This document shows, piece after piece, positions 29,056 to 40,875 of a stretch of DNA of 64,000 bases (position 1 is its first letter; each line of letters begins with the position of its first letter). Both the position numbers and the translations under genes were made by a program. Source of the DNA: Anadara kagoshimensis (taxonomy: Eukaryota; Mollusca; Bivalvia; Arcoida; Arcidae). The stretch is from the NCBI GenBank assembly GCA_021292105.1, contig CM037865.1:72494128-72558127 (forward strand), given 5' to 3'. The notes beneath the pieces are model-generated. The model did not search any database, was not told where the DNA came from, and saw only the letters and a list, made by a program, of their open reading frames with translations.

Positions 29056-29944
29056 TACCACACACACACACACCATGTCACACACCTTTGACGATGTCAC
29101 TTAAATCAATCATCACGTCTTCCATAACACATCATACATTATATCTACACACATTTGCATTATCTGCCCCTATATAAGATCACCCCCACCACCCAGGAAT
29201 TTTACTATAGTCAGTATGGGTAGTGGGATAGTCATTACAAATCGTAAATACCTACCACACAGGTGTATAGCACAGGTATATACATATTGTAAAATCTATC
29301 ATCAATAAATCATCCATTAACATAACTGACTGATTGAAATAGATTTATTATTATTTTTATCATGATTTAATTGATTTTGGTAAATTTTTCATCATTTATT
29401 AATTAACCACAGATTTCTTCTCTCTATCTCTGTAGTTGCATTATAAAAGCCACGTAGAACACACATTATAAATAATGAGTTACGGACACATTACTTCAAG
29501 TAACAGAGCTTTGTTTACATGTGTTCTTTTTATAAAATATTAATACTGAGAAATAAAACTTAAAATACTTAACTAATGTTTTTGTTGTTGTTTGTTGGAT
29601 ATTTATGTTTTAACCAGTCCATACTTAGTCCCTGGCTGTGAATTAAAATTCAGACACCTATCTATGTTAGTGTTTACTGTAAACCAACTTTTATTTGCAG
29701 ATGTAAACTTTTGCGATTCTCTTACTAAAACCATTTCATGACTATTGATTTTTGCCATAATGGCTTTAGCTCAATATTTTGTGAAAATAATACCATTTTC
29801 AAAAACATGTTGCCGTTAATTAAATTCCGCAATTAATTTGTCTTGGCAAAACATACAAATAAAAGTTGGTTTACAGGATATCAGAAAGTTTTATTAACCG
29901 TTTTCCTCACTGCTGATCTAATTTACACTTGATTTGAATTGGGC

Positions 29945-30030
29945 GGTTGAATAGGGTTTTACCTCCCAGTCAAGAATATTTCATTTATATCTAGACTTCA
30001 CCAGCTATAGGTGAAGTGAGTAGAATTTAT
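29945..30030 (+). repeat. Dispersed repeat fragment (CAAGAATATTTCA family), copy 1
   Basis: It contains GTCAAGAATATTTCATTTAT and ACCAGCTATAGGTGAAG. A second copy lies at 30722-30800. Similar strings are, from memory, common in mollusc genomes. Confidence 0.5.
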
Positions 30031-30235
30031 TTTACCTTTGACCTTGACCTTCAAGATATGACCTTAGTTCATAGTAATGTCACAAATTTGCAGACAAAGG
30101 ACAGATTGTTAAACATGTATACCTCTCCATGGAAATGATTTTACCGACTGTAAAGAAATAAAAATTTACATGCTGTCAGAAACCATGACTTTTGTTTCCA
30201 AAATATTGGTTCTTGAAGAGAATGGTTTCAATCAC

Positions 30236-30722
30236 CTTACTAAAGGGTTATGTGAGTTTACTGCATAATGAAGTGTGTGCATGGGATGTTCAACATGCAC
30301 ATTTTCAACATCTCGGAAACTACTAGATAGATTTCAATTAAAGTCAGAATTATACATATTTGGACCAGTGCAATTCAGATTAGTTCCTGGCATTGACATG
30401 GCTACCAAAACTAGGTCACGGTCACCTAGGGATTTAAAAGTTCAAAAATTCAAACCCAATGATTGGAGAGAAAAATCTGATGTGATATTTGGCTTGTGGG
30501 GCCTTAAATGTTGACCTTTTTATTTAATTCTTTTTCATATAATGCATTCATTACCTTTTTCTCAATTTGATGAAAAACATTTTACTGCACAATATCATTA
30601 TTTTATGTATTGATGTTCTGCAATCTACAAAATCAAATAAAGTAAATTTTATTTTGAAATTAAAGCATTTCAACTATCCATTTTTTATCAGATAAGCATA
30701 TCAGGCCCATGGGGTCGTATAC
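30236..30722 (+). mobile_element. Diverged Helentron-like element without internal array
   Basis: Its left part matches 6060-6270: CAGTGCAATTCAGATT-like, ATGGCTACCA.AACTAGGTC, AAAATCTGATGTGATATTTG. Its right end TATCAGGCCCATGGGG matches 7979 on. It lacks the 146-bp array and the AGGTGAGC motif is degraded. Confidence 0.65.
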
Positions 30723-30800
30723 CATATATATGGTGTTTAACGTCCTAGTCAAGAATATTTCACTTATATTGAGTTGTTGCCAGCTATAGGGTCACATGGG
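30722..30800 (+). repeat. Dispersed repeat fragment (CAAGAATATTTCA family), copy 2
   Basis: It contains GTCAAGAATATTTCACTTAT and GCCAGCTATAGG, similar to 29945-30030. The two copies bracket the diverged Helentron-like element. Confidence 0.5.
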
Positions 30801-32430
30801 ATTTGGTTTCTTTTAATAGACAGTAAAGGTTTTAGTGTACATACAAAATGCAGATTTTTACAAAGTTAAAAGAGTTAACATACCATAAATAAATCAGAAC
30901 TTGTCAGTCTAAAGCCCACCTATTTTAGAAAGTTTTACATTTTTAGGTACTGTACTAATTATTACACATAAGATATTAACAGAATATGTATTCAGATTCC
31001 AGAGAAACTACTAGCATTATGCATATTATGTCATTCTTGGAAATATGCCATAATGTATGTTTTTAGATTGAATACTACATTATTAACAACGGAGAAGTTT
31101 AAATTTATACAATGTACCGGGTAACGGTTAAAGAAAGATAACTCGCAGATTTTATTTGTAACTCTGACGGACCAGTATAATTTAAGGAGAGACAACTCTT
31201 TCAACCTTACTAAAGTTTATGTGCTTGTCTATTCGATTCAGGAGTTCATGTAATATTCCGTATTGTCCTAGAACTGGTATACGAAACGATCATCAAAACT
31301 TGACAATAGCAAATGCAACCGAGAACACAAAACAATAAATATTTGTAAAAGAACCTCGCAAATAACAAGACAAGACAAAGATATATTGAGATCACTTATT
31401 GAAATCCCCCGACTTTGGACGGACACTGAGTTTAATCACATAACGACGACTAATGTTGTGGTTATATCAGTCTTATGCAAACTGATATAGGGCCTTCAAC
31501 AACCTCATATTTTCCAACCAATGACCCATAAAGCCTAAAACATAAAAAAAATTTATTGAAAAAATTATTTATACATACATTGTAAATAAATAAATGAATA
31601 AATAAATAAATAAATGATTTTTATTTATAAATTAATAATTTTTTATAAATAAATATTATTTTTAGATAAATAAATATCTGTAGAATTTACGAATTTACAT
31701 GTACATCATTGCTTTCAATCTAAACCCCTTTTTAATTTTTTCCATGTAAAAAAAATTGCTAACGTAAATACTTCAGATTAGAATTAATGTCAAGTTCACA
31801 ATATGATTATTATCACAATGTTAGTTATTTATCCTGTTACAGATTAGGAAGTGTTATTTTTGGTGGAAGTGAAGATATCTACTCGCTAGATAGATAACTA
31901 TATGTCAAGTTACAAAGATGTACCAAATTCCTCTGATATCAAAACTCATTGAAAATATTCAACTGGACATTGGTATTATACACGTAACAAACATTATAGG
32001 GACATTCTCAAAAACTTATTTTTTGGCTACTGAACCAATCACGCCGAGATCTGGACTACATGGTTTTTGAACCTGCTATGCCGAGCACTTTAATTCCACA
32101 CCGCAAAACCAAAATCTTGACCGGGAGTACGACACCATTGTAACAACTCTGAATGAAGTCCAAAGCCTAACGAAGTCCAAAGATTGAGGTTCCAGACAAG
32201 AAGTGTTTTTAGTATTGCAAAATCAAATTGTCCTAAAAATTGTACGACCGTATTTGATATCTCGCCTGGAGCCCCAATCTCTGGACTTCATTAGGAATTG
32301 CTAATTCCTATCCACTCACGTGATTGAATAGACACTGAATACTCCTCTACGCAAAAATCAAAATCTTGACTGGGTAGTAAACTCCACTTCGCAAAATCCA
32401 AAATAATGAATGTGGAATATGACACCAATA
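30801..32430. other. Non-coding DNA flanking the satellite block
   Basis: (AAAT)n-rich near 31580-31670. From about 32090 to 32430 a diverged motif AAAATCTTGAC(C/T)GGG, TACGACACCAT and CGCAAAA recurs; the same motif reappears beyond the satellite at 38525-38620. No gene. Confidence 0.6.
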
Positions 32431-35400
32431 CTCCACATTACTCCACTCCACTCCACTCCACTCCACTCCACTCCACTCCACTCCACTCCACTCCACCACT
32501 CCACCACTCCACTCCACTCCACTCCACTCCACTCCACTCCACTCCACTCCACCACTCCACACCACTCCACTCCACTCCACCACGCCACTCCACTCCACCA
32601 CGCCACTCCACTCCACCACTCCACTCCACTCCACTCCACTCCACTCCACTCCACTCCACTCCACTCCACTCCACCACGCCACTCCACTCCACCACTCCAC
32701 TCCACTCCACTCCACTCCACTCCACTCCACTCCACTCCACCACGCCACTCCACTCCACCACTCCACTCCACTCCACTCCACTCCACTCCACTCCACTCCA
32801 CTCCACTCCACCACGCCACTCCACTCCACCACTCCACTCCACTCCACTCCACCACTCCACTCCACCACTCCACTCCACCACTCCACTCCACTCCACCACT
32901 CCACTCCACTCCACCACTCCACTCCACTCCACCACACCACTCCACTCCACTCCACTCCACTCCACCACACCACTCACTCCACTCCACTCCACCACGCCAC
33001 TCCACCACTCCACTCCACCACTCTACTCCACTCCACTCCACTCCACCACACCACACCACTCCACTCCACTCCACTCCACTCCACTCCACCACGCCACTCC
33101 ACCACTCCACTCAACCACTCCACTCCACCACTCCACTCCACTCCACTCCACCACTCTACTCCACTCCACTCCACTCCACTCCACCACACCACTCCACTCC
33201 ACTCCACTCCACTCCACTCCACCACTCCACTCCACCACTCCACCACACCACTCCACTCCACTCCACTCCACCACTCCACTCCACACCACTCCACTCCACT
33301 CCACCCACTCCACTCCACTCCACCACTCCACTCCACCACACCACTCCACTCCACTCCACCACGCCACTCCACCACTCCACTCCACCACTCTACTCCACTC
33401 CACTCCACTCCACCACACCACACCACTCCACTCCACTCCACTCCACTCCACTCCACTCCACCACTCCACTCCACCACTCTACTCCACTCCACTCCACTCC
33501 ACTCCACCACACCACTCCACTCCACTCCACTCCACTCCACTCCACTCCACCACGCCACTCCACCACTCCATTCCACCACTCTACTCCACTCCACTCCACT
33601 CCACCACACCACACCACTCCACTCCACTCCACTCCACTCCATTCCACTCCACTCCACTCCACTCCACCACTCCACTCCACTCCACTCCACTCCACTCCAC
33701 TCCACTCCACTCCACCACTCCACTCCACTCCACACCACTCCATTCCACTCCACTCCACTCCACTCCACTCCACTCCACTCCACTCCACCACACCACTCCA
33801 CTCCACTCCACTCCACTCCATTCCACTCCACTCCACTCCACTCCACCACTCCACTCCATTCCACTCCACTCCACTCCACTCCACCACTCCACTCCACTCC
33901 ACTCCACTCCACTCCACTCCACTCCACTCCACCACTCTACTCCACTCCACTCCACTCCACTCCACTCCACCACACCACTCCACTCCACTCCACTCCACTC
34001 CACTCCACTCCACCACTCCACTCCACCACTCCACTCCACTCCACTCCACTCCACTCCACTCCACTCCACTCCACTCCACTCCACTCCACCACACCACTCC
34101 ACTCCACTCCACTCCACTCCACTCCACTCCACTCCACTCCACCACTCCACTCCACCACTCTACTCCACTCCACTCCACTCCACCACACCACACCACTCCA
34201 CTCCACTCCACTCCACTCCACTCCACTCCACCACGCCACTCCACCACTCCACTCCACCACTCCACTCCACCACTCCACTCCACTCCACTCCACCACTCTA
34301 CTCCACTCCACTCCACTCCACCACACACCACTCCACTCCACTCCACTCCACTCCACTCCACCACTCCACTCCACCACTCCACTCCACTCCACTCCACCAC
34401 TCCACTCCACTCCACTCCACTCCACCACTCCACTCCACCACTCCACTCCACTCCACCACACCACTCCACTCCACTCCACCACTCCACCACTCCACTCCAC
34501 TCCACCACACCACTCCACTCCACTCCACCACACCACTCCACTCCACTCCACCACTCCACTCCACCACTCCACTCCACCACTCCACTCCACCACTCTACTC
34601 CACTCCACTCCACTCCACTCCACCACACCACTCCACTCCACCACTCCACTCCACACCACTCCACTCCACTCCACCACGCCACTCCACCACTCCACTCCAC
34701 CACTCTACTCCACTCCACTCCACTCCACCACATCACACCACTCCACTCCACTCCACTCCACTCCACTCCACCACTCCACTCCACTCCACTCCACTCCACC
34801 ACACCACGCCACTCCACCACTCCACTCCACTCCACTCCACTCCACTCCACTCCACTCCACTCCACCACACCACTCCACCACTCCACTCCACTCCACCACT
34901 CCACTCCACTCCACCACTCCACTCCACTCCACCACACCACTCCACTCCACTCCACTCCACTCCACCACACCACTCCACTCCACCACGCCACTCCACCACT
35001 CCACTCCACCACTCTACTCCACTCCACTCCACTCCACCACACCACACCACTCCACTCCACTCCACTCCACTCCACTCCACTCCACTCCACTCCACCACGC
35101 CACTCCACCACTCCACTCCACCACTCCACTCCACTCCACTCCACCACTCTACTCCACTCCACTCCACTCCACTCCACCACACCACTCCACTCCACTCCAC
35201 TCCACTCCACTCCACCACTCCACTCCACCACTCCACTCCACCACACCACTCCACTCCACTCCACCACGCCACTCCACCACTCCACTCCACCACTCTACTC
35301 CACTCCACTCCACTCCACCACACCACACCACTCCACTCCACTCCACTCCACTCCACTCCACTCCACCACGCCACTCCACCACTCCACTCCACCACTCCAC

Positions 35401-38400
35401 TCCACCACTCCACTCCACTCCACTCCACCACTCTACTCCACTCCACTCCACTCCACTCCACCACACCACTCCACTCCACTCCACTCCACTCCACTCCACT
35501 CCACTCCACTCCACTCCACTCCACTCCACTCCACTCACCACTCCACTCCACTCCACCACTCCACTCCACTCCACCACTCCACTCCAACTCCACTCCACTC
35601 CACCACTCCACTCCACTCCACTCCACTCCACTCCACTCCACTCCACTCCACTCCACTCCACTCCACTCCACCACTCCACTCCACTCCACCACACCACTCC
35701 ACTCCACTCCACTCCACTCCACCACTCCACTCCACTCCACCACACCACTCCACTCCACTCCACTCCACTCCACTCCACCACTCCACTCCACCACTCCACT
35801 CCACTCCACTCCACTCCACTCCACTCCACTCCACCACACCACTCCACTCCACTCCACTCCACTCCACTCCACTCCACTCCACTCCACCACTCCACTCCAC
35901 CACTCCACCACACCACTCCACTCCACTCCACTCCACCACTCCACTCCACACCACTCCACTCCACTCCACTCCACTCCACCACTCCACTCCACCACACCAC
36001 TCCACTCCACTCCACCACGCCACTCCACCACTCCACTCCACCACTCTACTCCACTCCACTCCACTCCACCACACCACACCACTCCACTCCACTCCACTCC
36101 ACTCCACTCCACTCCACTCCACCACGCCACTCCACCACTCCACTCCACCACTCCACTCCACCACTCCACTCCACTCCACTCCCCACGCCACTCCACTCCA
36201 CTCCACCACACCACTCCACTCCACCACTCCACTCCACTCCACCACACCACTCCACTCCACCACTCCATTCCACTCCACTCCACTCCACCACTCCACTCCA
36301 CTCCACTCCACCACTCCACTCCACTCCACTCCACTCCACTCCACCACGCCACTCCACTCCACCACACCACTCCACTCCACTCCACTACACTCCACTCCAC
36401 TCCACTCCACTCCACTCCACCACTCCATTCCACTCCACTCCACTCCACCACTCTATTCCACTCCACTCCACTCCACCACTCCACTCCACTCCACTCCACT
36501 CCACCACTCCACTCCACTCCACTCCACTCCACTCCACTCCACTCCACTCCACCACGCCACTCCACTCCACCACACCACTCCACTCCACTCCACTCCACTC
36601 CACTCCACTCCACTCCACTCCACTCCACTCCACTCCACTCCACCACTCCATTCCACTCCACTCCACTCCACCACTCCATTCCACTCCACTCCACTCCACC
36701 ACTCCACTCCACTCCACCACTCCACTCCACTCCACTCCACCACTCCACTCCACTCCACTCCACTCCACCACTCCACTCCACTCCACTCCACCACACCACT
36801 CCACTCCACTCCACTCCACTCCACTCCACTCCACCACTCCACTCCACTCCACCACACCACTCCACTCCACTCCACTCCACTCCACCACTCCACTCCACTC
36901 CACTCCACCACTCCACTCCACTCCACTCCACTCCTCCACGCCACTCCACTCCACCACACCACTCCACTTCACTCCACCACTCCACTCCACTCCACTCCAC
37001 CACTCCACTCCACCACTCCATTCCACTCCACTCCACTCCACCACTCCATTCCACTCCACTCCACTCCACCACTCCACTCCACTCCACTCCACCACTCCAC
37101 TCCACTCCACTCCACTCCTCCACGCCACTCCACTCCACCACACCACTCCACTTCACTCCACCACTCCACTCCACTCCACTCCACTACACTCCACTCCACT
37201 CCACTCCACTCCACCACTCCATTCCACTCCACTCCACTCCACCACTCCATTCCACTCCACTCCACTCCACTCCACCACTCCACTCCACTCCACTCCACTC
37301 CACCACTCCACTCCACTCCACTCCACTCCACTCCACTCCACTCCACCACGCCACTCCACTCCACCACACCACTCCACTCCACTCCACTCCACTCCACTCC
37401 ACTCCACCACTCCATTCCACTCCACTCCACTCCACCACTCCATTCCACTCCACTCCACTCCACCACTCCACTCCACTCCACCACTCCACTCCACTCCACT
37501 CCACTCCACTCCACCACTCCACTCCACTCCACCACACCACTCCACTCCACTCCACTCCACTCCACTCCACCACTCCACTCCACTCCACTCCACTCCACTC
37601 CACTCCACTCCTCCACGCCACTCCACTCCACCACACCACTCCACTCCACTCCACTCCACTCCACTCCACTCCACTCCACTCCACTCCACCACTCCATTCC
37701 ACTCCACTCCACTCCACCACTCCATTCCACTCCACTCCACTCCACCACTCCACTCCACTCCACCACTCCACTCCACTCCACTCCACTCCACTCCACTCCA
37801 CCACTCCACTCCACTCCACCACTCCACTCCACTCCACTCCATTCCACTCCACCACTCCACTCCACTCCACCACTCCATTCCACTCCACTCCACTCCACTC
37901 CACCACTCCACTCCACTCCACTCCACTCCACCACTCCACTCCACTCCACTCCACTCCACTCCACTCCACCACGCCACTCCACCACACCACTCCACTCCAC
38001 TCCACTCCACTCCACTCCACTCCACCACTCCATTCCACTCCACTCCACTCCACTCCACTCCACCACTCCATTCCACTCCACTCCACTCCACCACTCCATT
38101 CCACTCCACTCCACTCCACCACTCCACACCACTCCACCACTCCACTCCACTCCACTCCACTCCACTCCACCACTCCACTCCACTCCACCACACCACTCCA
38201 CTCCACTCCACTCCACTCCACCACTCCACTCCACTCCAACTCCACTTCACTCCACCACTCCACTCCACTCCACTCCACTCCACCACTCCACTCCACCACT
38301 CCACTCCACTCCACTCCACCACACCACTCCACTCCACTCCACCACTCCACTCCACTCCACCACACCACTCCACTCCACTCCACTCCACTCCACTCCACTC

Positions 38401-38525
38401 CACTCCACTCCACTCCACTCCACTCCACTCCACTCCACTCCACCACTCCACTCCACTCCACTCCACTCCACTCCACTCCACTCCACTCCACTCCACTCCA
38501 CTCCACCACGCCACTCCACTCCACA
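32431..38525. repeat. (CCACT)n satellite, 6.1 kb, with variant units
   Basis: The pentamer CCACT/ACTCC is repeated almost without interruption. The plus strand is nearly free of G, which occurs only in CCACGCC variants. Variant tokens (CCACCACTCC, CCACGCC, CACACCACACC, CTCTACTCC, CCATTCC) recur in fixed combinations, so there is higher-order structure. Because 5-mers of this composition contain no stop in any frame of either strand, the array yields false ORFs of up to 2071 codons (HSTPL repeats forward, EWSGV repeats reverse). Confidence 0.99.
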
Positions 38526-38640
38526 AAACTTGAACGGGGAGCATTGTACAATTAACCCATTCCACTCCAGAAGTATGACACCATTGCTCCAATCCGCCAA
38601 ACCAAAAATATTCACTTTTGCGTAACGTTTCGGATCGCGA
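38526..38640. other. Right flank of the CCACT array, related to its left flank
   Basis: CACAAAACTTGAACGGGGAG, AGTATGACACCATTGCTCC and CCGCCAAACCAAAAAT resemble strings at 32095-32440. Confidence 0.55.
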
Positions 38641-38649
38641 CATGACATG

Positions 38650-40060
38650 ACAGCATATCAAAACTCGGTTGAAACTAAAAAAAACGTTACAACGGCAACC
38701 GCAACATAACGTAACTGGGTAAAAACCTAAAAGACGTTACAACGGTAAACGCAAAATAATTTGGTAGAAATCTCGATAGGTGTTTTCTATGGTGAAAGTC
38801 AAAGGGCCTCGAAACGGTAACTGCAAAATAGCGCAGCCAGACTGAAACGCAAAAGGGGCGTTACAACGGTAAACACAGAATAACTTTGCTCAATTTAAAC
38901 TTAGAAGGCGTTGTAACGGTAAACGCGCAATGGTTAAAGTAGTTGGAACTCAAAATGGTAAACTCGTAAAAGCATAACTCGGTAGATACTCAAAAGGCGT
39001 TACTCCACACATGTTGGTAAACGCAAAATAACTTCACTCAGTGGAAACTCAAAAGGCGTCACAACAGTAAACGCGAAATAGCGAAACTAGGTGGAAACTC
39101 AACGGCGTTACAACGGTAAATACGGCACGTTAAAACTCGATGGAATCTCAAAATGTGTTACAACAGTAAACGTGGAATAGCGAAATTGATGGAAACTCAC
39201 GAGAAATAGCAAAAATTGACGGAAACTCGCGCAAAATAGCGAAACTCGATGAATACCAAAAACGGCGATACATCGATAAACGTAAAATAGCTCAGCATAT
39301 TGAAACTCGATGGAATCTCAAAATGTGTTACAACAGTAAACGTGGAATAGCGAAATTGATGGAAACTCACGAGAAATAGCAAAAATTGACGGAAACTCGC
39401 GCAAAATAGCGAAACTCGATGAATACCAAAAAACGGCGATACATCGATAAACGTAAAATAGCTCAGCATATTGAAACTCGATGGAATCTCAAAATGTGTT
39501 ACAACAGTAAACGTGGAATAGCGAAATTGATGGAAACTCACGAGAAATAGCAAAAATTGACGGAAACTCGCGCAAAATAGCGAAACTCGATGAATACCAA
39601 AAACGGCGATACATCGATAAACGTAAAATAGCTCAGCATATTGAAACTCGATGAAAATCCAAAAGGCGTTACAACGATAAACGTAAAATAATTTAGCTCG
39701 GTGGAAACCACAGTAAACATGAAATGGCGAAAATTAATGGAAACTGAAAGACGTTACAATGGGATACACAGCATATCGAAACTCGGTGGAAACCCAAAAT
39801 GTGTTACAACGATAAACGTAAAATAACTTTAATAGCTCAGCGGAAACTCAAAAGGCGTTACCACGGTAAACGCAAAATAACTTAGCTTGTTGGAACCTCA
39901 AAAGACGTTACAATGCAAAATAGCGTAAACCTTATGGAAACTAAAAAGCCGTCATATCGGTATATACGAAATAGCGTAACACGATGGGAACTAAAAAAGA
40001 TGTTACAATGGCAAAGGCGAAATGACCTAACCCGACGGAAACTCAACAGGCATAACAAAC
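38650..40060. repeat. ~50-bp degenerate tandem repeat (GTTACAACGGTAAACG family)
   Basis: Units contain GGCGTTACAACGGTAAACGC, AAAATAGC and GTGGAAACTCAAAA. Spacing between successive GTTACAACGG strings is mostly 42-57 bp. Within it, 39134-39650 holds three near-identical 170-bp higher-order copies. Confidence 0.9.
39134..39650. repeat. Three tandem near-identical ~170-bp copies
   Basis: AACTCGATGGAATCTCAAAA starts at 39134, 39304 and 39475. Copies 1 and 2 appear identical through to the next start apart from a one-base A-run difference. Each holds about three of the ~50-bp subunits. The third copy is truncated or diverged at its end. Confidence 0.92.
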
Positions 40061-40875
40061 ACATATCAGCATAACCGTGTGGGAAATCACACAGATCTAT
40101 TATAGCTAATATGCGCATTACATATGTCGACACGAAAAAAAAGACCGTACACATGCACTTAATTTTCAATTAATATAACACTAATGAAAAATTTAATTTA
40201 GTAACGTAAGCATCAACTGGTTCTCGTTCTGAAACGGTCCCTTTTACTAGATTTTGGAATCAGTATTCACCGCATTATTAAGCCTTTGGAATCTATGTAA
40301 TAATTCACCTCTCATTGGCCTGATTGTCTGAGTAATTTACCACATTTATCTTCTCTCATATTTTACATATTTTCGTTGATCTTTAGACCTATTATAATGG
40401 TATAATACAAAGTAAAATTATACATGGGTCATTACAATGACAGGATTTTCTTTAATTTGAGGAATTCTCTGTGTTCATAAACGGATGAAATTTGTATACA
40501 AAATCATCCCAGATATTTTGTTATTCTAATGCTTTGTCATTCGTTCTTTAGTTTATATGAAAGAAATGTGAAATTTAAGACAAAGATAAGTAAATATTAC
40601 TTATCATGATACAAATTACCCTATCATACCCAGTAAGTCATCCTATTGAAGAAAAATTATTATCCTAAACTTAAAGGGGGAATGTTAATTGAACAATTAA
40701 CTAGCGAGCTAAAAATATAAAATTAAAAATGTTTTGATGTAATTTAAGATATAAATGTATTCAGAATTTTAATTTTGACAACTTGTATTGTTCAGAATTT
40801 GGAAAATGTTAAAAATGCTTTAATCATGTGACTGGCTGTTAACCGAGTACTAATATATACAATGTATATACTACA
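40061..40875. other. Non-coding spacer between two satellite arrays
   Basis: AT-rich, unique-looking; no gene or repeat recognised. Confidence 0.6.

Larger units (their letters stand above)
22691..29940. other. TEAD 3' UTR and downstream non-coding DNA
   Basis: The start of this stretch must be TEAD 3' UTR, but its end cannot be fixed. AATAAA-type signals occur at about 26687, 27045, 28068 and 28117, with no way to choose. Also seen: a SINE (25470), AT-rich microsatellite (26890-26940), weak ~65-70-bp repetitions (27100-27500) and a ~60-bp direct duplication (28940-29055). No gene recognised. Confidence 0.6.

Noticed and set aside
32406..38625. Two forward open frames of about 2050-2070 codons (HSTPL repeats) and many reverse EWSGV frames
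   Set aside because: They are forced by the CCACT pentamer, which has no stop in any frame on either strand; frames end as soon as the array ends and there is no coding signature.
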